A DNA stretch of 64,000 nucleotides, from contig NZ_CP155729.1 in assembly GCF_039724765.1 (NCBI RefSeq), positions 1,736,001 to 1,800,000 on the forward strand, in the 5' to 3' direction. The notes under the pieces were generated by a model. It was given only the letters and a program-made list of their open reading frames with translations, was not told where the DNA came from and ran no database searches. Every line of letters starts with the position of its first letter. Positions within the stretch are counted from its first letter, which is position 1. The DNA comes from Sagittula stellata E-37 (GTDB lineage Bacteria > Pseudomonadota > Alphaproteobacteria > Rhodobacterales > Rhodobacteraceae). The position numbers and the translations under genes were made by a program. Of the stretch, positions 7,786 through 16,233 are shown piece by piece.

Positions 7786-8298
7786 TCATTTCAGGTATGG
7801 CTGGATCGCCGAGACGATCGGTTCCGACAACGGTTTGGTCGTCGACCCGAAGGTTGCAACAACCTCGCCTTCAGGGCTGACGAGCACCTTGTTGAAGTTC
7901 CAGGACGGCTCGAACCCGTATTGCTGCTTGACCCATTGGTAAAACGGATGCGCCGTTGCGCCGCGCACAGAGGTGATGTCCGTCATCGGCAGGGTTAGCC
8001 CGAAGTTCACGGCGCAGAAGTCGGCCACCTCTTCGGCGGTCGCGAGTTCCTGACGGAAGTCGTCGGAGGGTACGGCAAGGACAACCAGACCGTCTTCCTT
8101 GTGCCGGTCGTAAAGGCTCTGCAATCCATCATATTGTGGCGTGAAACCACAGCGCGAGGCGGTGTTGACGACGAGGACCGGCTGGCCTTTCCAATCGCCG
8201 AGATCGAGCGTCCCACCGTCGATGCCGTTGAAGGTGAAGCCCGCCGCCAAAAGCGGCGTTGCCAGAAGGCTCAGGAGGAGGGTGGCGGTGCGGATCAT
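7786..8298 (-). CDS. Periplasmic glutathione peroxidase-family protein
   Basis: A 170-residue thiol peroxidase of the glutathione peroxidase family. A signal peptide (MIRTATLLLSLLATPLLA) predicts export. The peroxidatic Cys is at residue 50 in NTASRCGFTPQY, the family Gln/Trp/Asn residues are present in the second half (EPSWNFNKVLV), and the LAVPSDDFRQE segment replaces the usual FPCNQFGGQE. Like most bacterial members it has Cys rather than selenocysteine and probably uses thioredoxin-like donors. It reduces hydrogen or lipid peroxides. Monocistronic, convergent with the DUF465 gene. Confidence 0.88.
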   Translation of the reverse strand: MIRTATLLLSLLATPLLAAGFTFNGIDGGTLDLGDWKGQPVLVVNTASRCGFTPQYDGLQSLYDRHKEDGLVVLAVPSDDFRQELATAEEVADFCAVNFGLTLPMTDITSVRGATAHPFYQWVKQQYGFEPSWNFNKVLVSPEGEVVATFGSTTKPLSEPIVSAIQPYLK

Positions 8299-8486
8299 CG
8301 GTGGCGTTCCTGCAATGCGGTTCGCAATAGATACGTGCGACGCGACGTTCCGGTTTCAAGTTTTCCGGCGGCTGGCCTGACGTGGCGGATTTCTCTGCGT
8401 GCAACCGGTACCGTGGCGCTTGCGTTGGAATGTCGAGGCGTGCTGGAGTGGGTGCCTCAGGGCCGAAATGCGGACGGAGGTGCACG

Positions 8487-8756
8487 ATGGCGGGGGGATG
8501 GAGCCGCGACGGCGCGGAAAACGAACAGATGGAAGCGACGATCCAGGAGGAACTGGAGCGCTTGAAGGCGCGCCGCGGCCCGTCGGGCGAGAGTTTCCGC
8601 GCGTGCGCGGAGTGCGGCGAGGAAATCCCCGAAAAGCGCCGCGTGGCGCTGCCGGGGGTAAAGCTCTGCGTGGAGTGTGCGTCCGAGCGTGACAGTGTAT
8701 TCAAGGCGCGGGCCGGGTACAACCGGCGGGGGTCGAAGGACAGCCAGTTAAAGTGA
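8487..8756 (+). CDS. DksA/TraR-type C4 zinc-finger protein (YbiI-like)
   Basis: An 89-residue protein that resembles Escherichia coli YbiI over its length. It opens MAGGWSRDGAENEQ, has a four-Cys zinc finger (CAECGEEIP...LCVECASE), and ends with the family tail GYNRRGSKDSQLK. TraR/DksA short forms can bind the RNA polymerase secondary channel and alter promoter response, but the role of YbiI proteins is not settled. The ATG at 8487 follows a good ribosome site (GGAGGTG); the longer upstream reading frame is rejected. The gene for a secreted unknown protein starts 10 bp downstream. Confidence 0.88.
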   Translation: MAGGWSRDGAENEQMEATIQEELERLKARRGPSGESFRACAECGEEIPEKRRVALPGVKLCVECASERDSVFKARAGYNRRGSKDSQLK

Positions 8757-8766
8757 GGTCTTGGGC

Positions 8767-9330
8767 ATGACGTGGCCCGTCTTGCAGAGGTGGGGGTGCT
8801 TTTCGGCGGTCCGGGTCCTGCCCCTGTGCCTGGCGGTTGGCTTTGGTCCGCTGCCGGCCTGCGCCGAGGAACTGGGGGTGATGACGGCCCGGGTGGACGG
8901 GGCACCGATGGAGTGGCGGCTCTATGCGTTCGACCGGTCCGGGGGCCAGATCGCGACGGCGGCGTTCCGGCAGGACCAGTGGTTGGCGGAATTGCAGTTG
9001 CAGGGGCACGTGGAGCCGGATTTCTCCAGTGCCGATGTCATGAGCCTGACTGTCCGCTTTCCGGGCTGGTACGCGCCGGGGGTGGCGCCCATGTCGGTCG
9101 ATATCCTCTACGTCCCCGAGCGGCTGGGCGGGCCGTTCTGGACCAGCCGCGGCGCGCGCCAGGGCCCCAGCGTCGAGATCGTCCGGTTCGACGTCATGGG
9201 ACGCATGGGCGAGATCGACCTGGCCTTTGCCGGTAAGTTGTGCCGCAAGGCGTACCTTTCGGCGCCGGTCGATCTCGGCAATTGCGTCGAAGTGCTGGGG
9301 CGCGTGGTGTCGCGGGTGGTGATGGAATAG
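8767..9330 (+). CDS. Secreted protein of unknown function (187 aa)
   Basis: About 187 residues with a signal peptide (LPLCLAVGFGPLPACAEE). I recognise no family. The mature part is beta-rich, with alternating hydrophobics (WLAELQLQGHVEPDFSS, DVMSLTVRFPGW, VDILYVPERLGGPFW) and two Cys near the C-terminus (LCRKAYLSAPVDLGNC) that could form a disulfide. The ATG at 8767 follows GAGGT at 8755-8759; a TTG two codons earlier is possible. It may be co-transcribed with the DksA-like gene and is convergent with pepF. Confidence 0.7.
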   Translation: MTWPVLQRWGCFSAVRVLPLCLAVGFGPLPACAEELGVMTARVDGAPMEWRLYAFDRSGGQIATAAFRQDQWLAELQLQGHVEPDFSSADVMSLTVRFPGWYAPGVAPMSVDILYVPERLGGPFWTSRGARQGPSVEIVRFDVMGRMGEIDLAFAGKLCRKAYLSAPVDLGNCVEVLGRVVSRVVME

Positions 9331-9363
9331 CCGCGGCAGTGGCGACTTCGGCTCAGGTCGCGC

Positions 9364-11187
9364 CTAGTCCTCCATCGCTTCCAGTTCGTCGATGAAGCCT
9401 TCGATCATCGACAAGCCCTTGTCCCAGAACGCCGGGTCCGTGGCGTCCAGTCCGAAGGGCGCCAACAGCTCCTTGTGGTGCTTCGATCCGCCAGCCTTCA
9501 GCATGTCGAAGTACTTGTCCTGGAACCCCTCGGGTTGTTCCTCGTAGGCGGCGTAGAGCGCGTTCACGAGGCCGTCCCCGAAGGCATAGGCGTAGACGTA
9601 GAAGGGCGAGTGCACGAAGTGCGGGATGTATGCCCAGAAGGTTTCGTAGCCTTCCATGAAATCAAACGACTCGCCCAGCGATTCCGCCTGCACCGACATC
9701 CAGAGCGCGTTGATGTCGTCCGGGGTCAGTTCGCCGCCGCGACGCGCCTCGTGGAGTTTGCATTCGAAGTCGTAGAAGGCGATCTGACGCACGACCGTGT
9801 TGATCATGTCCTCGACCTTGCCGGCCAGCAGGACCTTGCGTTCCTTCTGGTCCTTGGCGTTTTCGAGCATCTTGCGGAAGGTCAGCATCTCGCCGAAGAC
9901 CGAGGCCGTTTCCGCTAGCGTCAGCGGGGTGGAGGCCAGCATTTCGCCCTGATCCGCCGCCAGAACCTGGTGCACGCCGTGGCCCAGTTCGTGTGCCAGC
10001 GTCATCACGTCGCGCGGTTTACCAAGGTAGTTCAGCAGCACGTAGGGGTGCGCGTCGGTCACGGTGGGGTGCGCGAAGGCGCCGGGCGCCTTGCCGGGTT
10101 TCACCGCGGCGTCGATCCAGCCCTTGTCGAAGAAGGGGGTCGCGATCTCGCCCATGCGGGGGTCGAAGGCGGTGTAGGCGTCCATCACCATGCCACGCGC
10201 CTCGGGCCACTTGACGATGCGGTCGGTTTCCATCGGCAGCGGCGCGTTGCGGTCCCAGACCTGCATGCGGTCGACGCCGAGCCACTTGCGCTTCAGTTCG
10301 TAGTAGCGGTGGCTGAGGCGCGGGTAGGCAGCGACCACGGCATTGCGCAGGGCTTCCACGACCTCCGGTTCGACGTCGTTCGACAGGTGGCGGCCGGTCT
10401 GCGCGGTGGGCATCCCACGCCAGCGGTCCATGACCTCCTTCTCCTTGGTCTGCGTGTTGTGGACACGCGCGAAGGTCTTGATGTTGGCGGCAAAGACGCG
10501 GGCGAGTTCACGGGCCGCGGCTTCGCGCTTCGACCGGTCCTGATCGGTCAGGTGGTTCAGGGTCGACTCGATGTTCTGCTCTTCACCGTCGATGGTGAAG
10601 GTGAGCCCTGCGATTGTCTCGTCGAAGAGGCGCTCCCACGCGTCGCCGACCACACCCAGGTCGTGCAGGAACTTCTCCATCTCGTCGGACAATTGGTAGG
10701 GTTTCATCGCGCGGATGCGACGGATGGCTGGTTTGTAGCGGGCGAGGTCCGCGTTCTCGGCGTAGCGGCTGTCGAAGAAGTCGTCCTCCAGCCGGTTCAG
10801 TTCCAGCGTGAAGAAGACCAGCGGCGTCGTGTAGACGGTGATCTTTTCCTGCATGTCCGACAGGAACTTCGCACGCTCCGGATCGACGGTCATCTGGTAG
10901 TAGCGCAGGCCCGCGAAGGACATGATCCGCCCGGCGATGCCCTCGATCTTTTCGTGGCGGTGGATCGCGTCGAGGAAACCCTTCGCGTCCAGCGAGTCGA
11001 GCTTGCCCTCGTAGTCGGTGGCGAAGCTGCGGCAGGCATCCTCCAGCCAGTCGAGATCGCGTTTCAGTTCCGGCGCGTCGGGGGCCGGGTAAAGATCGGT
11101 CAGGTCCCACTCCGGCAGCGGGCCCAGGTCCTTGCCACCTGCGCTGGCATTGGCATCGAAGACGGGACGGGGGGCGGTCATGCGCAT
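9364..11187 (-). CDS. pepF: Oligoendopeptidase F (M3B metallopeptidase)
   Basis: A 607-residue cytoplasmic zinc oligopeptidase. The HExxH zinc site is in LAHELGHGVHQ, followed by the downstream Glu of the M3 family (LAETASVFGEM). The N-terminal helical region LPEWDLTDLYPAPDAPELKRDL is typical of PepF. It hydrolyses short peptides in protein and signal-peptide turnover. The start at 11187 (MRMTAPRP) is preferred over one 16 codons upstream because the family begins close to the LPEWDL segment. Convergent with the preceding secreted protein gene. Confidence 0.93.
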   Translation of the reverse strand: MRMTAPRPVFDANASAGGKDLGPLPEWDLTDLYPAPDAPELKRDLDWLEDACRSFATDYEGKLDSLDAKGFLDAIHRHEKIEGIAGRIMSFAGLRYYQMTVDPERAKFLSDMQEKITVYTTPLVFFTLELNRLEDDFFDSRYAENADLARYKPAIRRIRAMKPYQLSDEMEKFLHDLGVVGDAWERLFDETIAGLTFTIDGEEQNIESTLNHLTDQDRSKREAAARELARVFAANIKTFARVHNTQTKEKEVMDRWRGMPTAQTGRHLSNDVEPEVVEALRNAVVAAYPRLSHRYYELKRKWLGVDRMQVWDRNAPLPMETDRIVKWPEARGMVMDAYTAFDPRMGEIATPFFDKGWIDAAVKPGKAPGAFAHPTVTDAHPYVLLNYLGKPRDVMTLAHELGHGVHQVLAADQGEMLASTPLTLAETASVFGEMLTFRKMLENAKDQKERKVLLAGKVEDMINTVVRQIAFYDFECKLHEARRGGELTPDDINALWMSVQAESLGESFDFMEGYETFWAYIPHFVHSPFYVYAYAFGDGLVNALYAAYEEQPEGFQDKYFDMLKAGGSKHHKELLAPFGLDATDPAFWDKGLSMIEGFIDELEAMED

Positions 11188-11380
11188 GGGAGTACCTCTG
11201 TTTGCCATTTGAGCAAGACATAGGGGCCGCATCACGGGGAAGGCAAGGCGAGGTGCCGGATATTTGGGCGGCGGGCATAGCCAAAAGGATTGGAGACGCG
11301 CGGCCGGATCGCCCTACACTGAGAAAGGACACCCGGGGAATCAATCCGGGGCACGCGGTATTCAAGGGAGGATTTTCAGC

Positions 11381-12394
11381 ATGTCGAACAAAAACGTGGT
11401 CTTTGGCGTCGGTGGCGTTCTCGTGGGCCTTTTGGCAGGCGTCGCCGTCGGCGGAGCCGTGAGCGAAAGCAAGATGGCAGAGGCGATTGGACGGTCGCTC
11501 AGCCCGGCGCAGGAAGCATCGGCCCAGGCCGCCAGCAGCACGCAGGAGGCCCTTGCCCGGCTGGAGGAACGGCTTGGGACGCTGGAGCGGGCGGTCAACG
11601 ACAGCAAGGTCGACCCGTCGGCGCTGACAGAGGGGGTGCGTGCCTCGACCGAGGGCATGTCGGCCAAGCTGGACGAAATGCAGACGGCCCTGAGCACAAA
11701 GATCTCGGACACGTCGAAAAGCCAGACGGAAGCGATGAAGACGGCGCTTTCGGACATTTCGAACGGGATCGAGGAAAGCGCGCGTATCGCCGCCTCCGCA
11801 GTCGCGGCCGCGGGCGGGGGTTCCGCCTTGGGCGAAAACGGCTCGGCAGAAGCCATGAGCGCAAGCGACACCGCGGAATTGAGCGAGCCGATGGGCGTCG
11901 GCGAAACCGCGATCTTCGCGGACGGTGCGCTTCGGGTCTTTGTCTCGCGGCTGGATGCACAGAGCGGCTCGGCCCGGCTGTCGATCAACGGAAAGTCGTC
12001 GATGCTGGGTGCGGGTGGCACAACGCACGCCAGCGTCGGGGAACAGACCTGCGCGGTGTCGGTGATGGCGCTGACAGATGACGGGGTTACACTGGGTTCC
12101 GACTGCAAGGGGGCGGCGCAGGAGGAGGCAGAGCAGCAGGCGGCAGCGAGCGAAGCGCCCGAGAACGGCATGAAACCCGGCAACGCCGTCAGCCTGGCCG
12201 ATGGGGCCGTGCGCGTCTTCCTGTCGTCGGTCGACGATCAGAGTGGTGTGGCGCGGATCGCGGTCAACGGTGTCACGACGCAGCGCGTGGCGGTGGGCGA
12301 CAGCGTCGAAGTAAGTTCCGGCGATCAGAACTGCACCGTCACGGTCACCGGTGTCGGCCAGGGGCAGGCTGCATTCGACGCAAAATGCAGCTAA
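11381..12394 (+). CDS. Membrane-anchored coiled-coil protein with two C-terminal repeats
   Basis: A 337-residue protein. Residues 5-28 form a glycine-rich membrane anchor (VVFGVGGVLVGLLAGVAVGG). Residues about 45-150 are Ala/Ser/Glu-rich and heptad-like, suggesting a coiled coil. The C-terminal half holds two related modules of about 65-70 residues: ADGALRVFVSRLDAQSGSAR then ADGAVRVFLSSVDDQSGVAR, each ending with one Cys pair (C-AVSV...C and C-TVTV...C). No named domain is recognised. A periplasmic or envelope role is inferred. The ATG at 11381 follows GGGAGGA; the upstream extension is antisense to the pepF leader. Confidence 0.75.
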   Translation: MSNKNVVFGVGGVLVGLLAGVAVGGAVSESKMAEAIGRSLSPAQEASAQAASSTQEALARLEERLGTLERAVNDSKVDPSALTEGVRASTEGMSAKLDEMQTALSTKISDTSKSQTEAMKTALSDISNGIEESARIAASAVAAAGGGSALGENGSAEAMSASDTAELSEPMGVGETAIFADGALRVFVSRLDAQSGSARLSINGKSSMLGAGGTTHASVGEQTCAVSVMALTDDGVTLGSDCKGAAQEEAEQQAAASEAPENGMKPGNAVSLADGAVRVFLSSVDDQSGVARIAVNGVTTQRVAVGDSVEVSSGDQNCTVTVTGVGQGQAAFDAKCS

Positions 12395-12433
12395 ACTGAG
12401 ATGGTGCGTCCCTCACGGGGCGCGCGCCTCCTG

Positions 12434-13333
12434 TCAGAACTTGTAGGTGTAGGTGGCGTGCAGCCCGGGGTGAAGCGCCCCATCGGTGGCCGCGAACGTC
12501 ACCTTGCCGAATTCCTTGAAGCTGTAGTCCACCGCGATCCCGTAGGCCTCGTCCGTCGCATCCTCGGTGAACTCTCCCATCACGTCGAGTCCGAGACGGT
12601 CGGCAAGCGGCACGCGCATGTGCCACGCGACGGCATCGGGGCGTTGGTTGGCCTCTGGGTGGAGGTATGCCAGCCCGATCTCGCCTCCGTCGAAAAGGTA
12701 CGCGCCACCGACTTTTGAGTTCGTGGCAACGTGTTCGTTGTCGCGCGTCCAGACGCTTTCCACAGCGGCCATCAGCCGGTAGCTGTTCCCGTTCCACGTC
12801 AGCGCCGCAGAGGCGGAGCGAAAGCTGCCCTTGCTGGCGTCGTGCACCGAGACGATCCAGTCGAGACTGCCCGTGCTGCCCTCGGCGGACAGGCCCCACG
12901 GAACAGCGGTGCGGCGCATGGCCTCCACCGTGTTGTAGGCGCGCGTGTATTCGGCCCGGCTGTAGGCAAGGAAGGGTGCGGTGTCCTCGAACACCGAAGG
13001 AAGAACGGCGTCGTAAGCCGGGCGCAACGCCCCCAGCTTGTACCGGCTGTCCCATGCGAAGGCCCCGTAGGTTTCATGCGGCCGCTTGCCGTCGAGCGAA
13101 AACAGGTATGTGCCGAATTCGAAGGTAAGCGGCACGCGGGACGTCAGTGGCACTGCAAAGCTCACATCCGCAAAGCCGATCCCCGGTCCGGGCTTCATGT
13201 CCGTGGTGCCGATGGACAGCGTTCCGTGGTAACTGAAGCCGCCAAAGGACGACGGTTGTTCAGGCTCTGCCGCCTGAGTGGCCATCGGCCCGGCCATGGA
13301 TAGGGCGACAAAAAGCCCGAGGATTCGCTGCAT
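12434..13333 (-). CDS. Putative outer-membrane beta-barrel protein
   Basis: A 299-residue protein with a signal peptide (GLFVALSMAGPMATQAAEP). The mature part shows repeated amphipathic beta strands (GFSYHGTLSIGTTDM, PLTFEFGTYLFSLDG, SASAALTWNGNSYRLMAAVES) and a C-terminal aromatic strand ending in Phe (HATYTYKF), the sorting signature of barrel proteins. It is not clearly a member of a named porin family. It lies downstream of the ligase gene on the same strand but about 140 bp apart, so it is probably independent. The start at 13333 is chosen for the signal peptide; a longer frame to 13447 is unlikely. Confidence 0.72.
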   Translation of the reverse strand: MQRILGLFVALSMAGPMATQAAEPEQPSSFGGFSYHGTLSIGTTDMKPGPGIGFADVSFAVPLTSRVPLTFEFGTYLFSLDGKRPHETYGAFAWDSRYKLGALRPAYDAVLPSVFEDTAPFLAYSRAEYTRAYNTVEAMRRTAVPWGLSAEGSTGSLDWIVSVHDASKGSFRSASAALTWNGNSYRLMAAVESVWTRDNEHVATNSKVGGAYLFDGGEIGLAYLHPEANQRPDAVAWHMRVPLADRLGLDVMGEFTEDATDEAYGIAVDYSFKEFGKVTFAATDGALHPGLHATYTYKF

Positions 13334-13470
13334 TCTAGGCCCCCGTCTTGGACGAATGAAATAAAGCCATGGGCGGACAGCGGAGGGAAGATCGGCGCGG
13401 CCCTCGGGTCTTTGTATGTGACCGGAACGGCACGTTTTTTTGCCCACAGACGGCGTGGCGCACCCGTCAT

Positions 13471-15060
13471 TCAGCCATAGGCTGACAGCATGTCCTGAAG
13501 GTCGCCCAGTGTGTTCGCCTCAGCCACAGGCTTATCCCGCCGCCACCGGGCCATGCGTGGAAATCGCAACGCAATTCCGGACTTGTGGCGGGGGCTGGCC
13601 TGGATGCCTTCAAAGGCGATCTCGAACACATGTTCCGGGCGCACCTGCCTTACGGGTCCGAACCGCTGCAACGTGTTGCGGCGGACCCAATGGGTGATTT
13701 CATCGAACTCCTTGTCCGTCAGGCCTGAGTAGGCCTTGGTGAACGGCACCAGTTCGTTGCCCTTCCAGACGGCGAAGGTGAAATCGGTGAACAGGTTGGC
13801 GCGCCGTCCGTGGCCCTGCTGCGCATAGATCATCACCGCATCGACCGTCAGTGGGTCCAGCTTCCACTTCCACCAGTCGCCCTTCTTGCGCCCCGACAGG
13901 TACGGTGCGTTCAGCCGCTTCAGCATCACCCCTTCCGAGCGATGCTCACGCGATGTGCTGCGGGTCTTCGCCAGCGCGTCCCAGGTGTCGAACGGCAGCG
14001 CTGGTGACAGGCGCAAAGGGGCGTCGCCGGGCAGGCCCGTCAGCAGGCTGTCCAACCGTGCCCGCCGCTCCGCCAGCGGAAGATCGCGGATGTCACGGCC
14101 CTCGTGTTCGAGCAGGTCGTACGCCAAAAGCGTGACCGGCGCGTCTTTCAGCAGTTTCCTGGAAACGGTCTTGCGGGTGATGCGCGGTTGCAGCGTCGCA
14201 AACGGCAAGGGACCGTCACGCCACGCGAGGATCTCGCCGTCGAAGACGCAACCGTCCGGCAGGAAATCCGCCGCCCGTGCAAACTCCGGGAACCGGTCGG
14301 TCAACAACTCCTCGCCCCGCGACCACAGATGGTGTTGCCCGTCGCGCAGGATCAGCTGGCCGCGTATGCCGTCCCATTTCCATTCCGCCTGCCAGTCTTC
14401 CGGCGCGCCCAGCGTCTCCGGCGCATCCTCAAGCTGGTAGGCCAGGTAGAAGGGATAGGGGCGCGATGCGTCGGCGGCGGGATCGTCCCGCTCGACGAGG
14501 TCGTGGAACGTGGTGGTGTCCGGCGTCCAGTTCCCCATCAGCTTCAGCGCCAGCGCGGCCTCGTCCTGCCCGGTGGCCTGGGCGAGGGCACGGGTCATCA
14601 GCTTGCGGCTGACCCCTAGCCGGAACCCGCCGGTCAGAAGCTTGGTGAACAGGAACCGCTGCGGTGTATCGAGCTGATCCCATGCTGCAACGATCTTCGG
14701 TTTGCGCTCTTCAAGTGGAAGGCGGTTGAGGTCCCGTAACGCGTCGATCCAGTGGCTCAACGAGAAATCGCTGTCGTTTTGCGGTGGCGGCAGGACCAGG
14801 GCGATGGTCTCCGCAAGATCGCCCACGATGGGATAGCTCTCCTCGAACAGCCACAGCGGAATGCCGGCGCGCTCCGCCGCAAGCCCGCGCAATTCGGTGG
14901 CGTTCACGGCACGTTTGGGCCGGCGGCCGGAAAACAGCGCGATGCACCAAAGCTTGTCCTCATCGGGCGCATGTCGGAAGTAATCGGCCAGAGCCGCTGT
15001 CTTCACGGACGTTTTTGTGGTCTGGTCGAGAGCGATGAAAAGTCGCGTGAAACGCTTCAT
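13471..15060 (-). CDS. ATP-dependent DNA ligase (repair-associated type)
   Basis: A 529-residue ATP-dependent ligase. The nucleotidyl-transfer motif I is EWKWDGIRG with the adenylated Lys at residue 228. Motifs for the ligase core follow (FDGEILAW, LLAYDLLEHEG, SEGVMLKRL, WWKWK), then an OB-fold domain. An N-terminal helical DNA-binding domain occupies residues 1-200. This is the ligase found in a bacterial DNA damage-response gene set with an MBL-fold exonuclease, a DEXH helicase and an endonuclease. It overlaps the exonuclease gene by 4 bp (ATGA), so the two are co-expressed. The helicase and endonuclease partners are absent from this window. It would act alongside the essential NAD-dependent LigA. 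Confidence 0.92.
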   Translation of the reverse strand: MKRFTRLFIALDQTTKTSVKTAALADYFRHAPDEDKLWCIALFSGRRPKRAVNATELRGLAAERAGIPLWLFEESYPIVGDLAETIALVLPPPQNDSDFSLSHWIDALRDLNRLPLEERKPKIVAAWDQLDTPQRFLFTKLLTGGFRLGVSRKLMTRALAQATGQDEAALALKLMGNWTPDTTTFHDLVERDDPAADASRPYPFYLAYQLEDAPETLGAPEDWQAEWKWDGIRGQLILRDGQHHLWSRGEELLTDRFPEFARAADFLPDGCVFDGEILAWRDGPLPFATLQPRITRKTVSRKLLKDAPVTLLAYDLLEHEGRDIRDLPLAERRARLDSLLTGLPGDAPLRLSPALPFDTWDALAKTRSTSREHRSEGVMLKRLNAPYLSGRKKGDWWKWKLDPLTVDAVMIYAQQGHGRRANLFTDFTFAVWKGNELVPFTKAYSGLTDKEFDEITHWVRRNTLQRFGPVRQVRPEHVFEIAFEGIQASPRHKSGIALRFPRMARWRRDKPVAEANTLGDLQDMLSAYG

Positions 15061-16064
15061 GCAACCGGCTCCACATCGTCCGCCTCGTTGCCGAACTCTG
15101 TCGGGACCACATGGGCGTCATAGCCTTGCTCGCTCAGCCAGCGGGCGAAGATCTCGGTGTATCCGTGTGTCGCATAAACGGTTTCCGCGCCCGTGGCCTC
15201 GATCGCCTCCTGCAGCCCGGGCCAGTCGGCGTGATCCGACAACACGAACCCCCGGTCCATGGCCCTGCGACGGCGAATGCCCCGCAACCGCATCCAGCCC
15301 GACGCGAAACCCGTTGCCGCATTTCTGAAACGTCGCGCCCATGGGCCGCCAAGCGCAGAAGGCGGCGCGATCACCAGCGGAGACCGAAACGCCTTCAGGT
15401 CGATATCCGGTGTGATATGTGTGGTGTCGGGCAGGGCGCATCCCTGGCCGCGCAGCACTTCGTTCGTCGCCTCCACCGCGCCGTGTGTCAGGATCGGCCC
15501 GATGGGATCGAGCAGGGACAAAAGCCGCTGCGCCTTGCCCAGGGAGTAGGCACCCAAAAGCGCGGTCCTGCCCTCTGACGCGCACAGTTGCCACCATGCG
15601 TTGATCTCGCGGGCGACCTCTGCCTGTGGCGCCCATGTAAAGACCGGCAGACCAAAGGTGCACTCGGTGATGAACGCGTGGCAGCGCACGGGCTCGAACG
15701 GCTCGCAGAACCCGTCGTCCCTGGTCTTGTAATCGCCGGAGACGACCCAGACCTGCCCTCCGACCTCGACCCGCACCTGGGCGGACCCCGGTAGATGCCC
15801 CGCCGGGTGAAAGGACACGGTGGCGTCGCCGATACGCCGCGCGTCCCCGTATCGGATCCCGTCCGCCTTGATCTCACCCAGACGGTGACGCATCACCGGC
15901 AGGGCCGCTTCGGTGGCCAGGTAGGAGCCATGCCCCGGGCGCGCATGATCCGCATGCCCGTGTGTGATCAGGGCCCGCGCCACCGGCCGCCAGGGATCAA
16001 TAAAGAAATCGCCGGCGGGGCAATAGATCCCGCGGTCGGTGAAGGTGAGGACGGGCTCGGTCAT
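15057..16064 (-). CDS. Ligase-associated MBL-fold DNA exonuclease
   Basis: A 335-residue metallo-beta-lactamase/beta-CASP family nuclease. The first metal motif is HGHADHARPGH near residues 35-45, later ligands are in FHPAGHLPGSAQ and SGDYKTRDDG, and the beta-CASP part ends at the SDHADW and THGYTE segments. It resembles eukaryotic mRNA 3'-end processing factor/SNM1-type nucleases and is the usual partner of the ATP-dependent ligase encoded immediately downstream, with which it overlaps by ATGA. A role in processing DNA ends before ligation is inferred from this partnership. Confidence 0.9.
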   Translation of the reverse strand: MTEPVLTFTDRGIYCPAGDFFIDPWRPVARALITHGHADHARPGHGSYLATEAALPVMRHRLGEIKADGIRYGDARRIGDATVSFHPAGHLPGSAQVRVEVGGQVWVVSGDYKTRDDGFCEPFEPVRCHAFITECTFGLPVFTWAPQAEVAREINAWWQLCASEGRTALLGAYSLGKAQRLLSLLDPIGPILTHGAVEATNEVLRGQGCALPDTTHITPDIDLKAFRSPLVIAPPSALGGPWARRFRNAATGFASGWMRLRGIRRRRAMDRGFVLSDHADWPGLQEAIEATGAETVYATHGYTEIFARWLSEQGYDAHVVPTEFGNEADDVEPVA

Positions 16065-16140
16065 GGCGCAAATCTAACCCGGCGCCAGACCGAGGCCAGT
16101 GCCGAAGGTCCGTTTGCCCAAACGGCGCCCCATCTTCATC

Positions 16141-16197
16141 TTGGCGAAAATACCTCGGGGTGCGGGGCAGAGCCCCGCTGCGCGGCCGCGGGCCGCG
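16141..16197. repeat. GC-rich double hairpin, likely dispersed intergenic element or terminator
   Basis: GCGGGGC-AGA-GCCCCGC (16162-16178) is a perfect hairpin, directly followed by CGCGGCC-GCG-GGCCGCG (16181-16197). It is preceded by the phrase CTTGGCGAAAATACCTCGGG, of a kind I recall recurring between genes in Rhodobacterales genomes. It fills the gap between the exonuclease start and the hydrolase stop on the minus strand. Only one copy is visible here, so its repeat status is from memory. Confidence 0.45.
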
Positions 16198-16233
16198 CGG
16201 GTCGGCGCGGCGAAACCTTATCGGTGCGCTCAG

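Noticed and set aside
9970..11223. 417-codon plus-strand frame antisense to pepF
   Set aside because: pepF has full catalytic motifs and conserved length; the antisense frame has no family signal.
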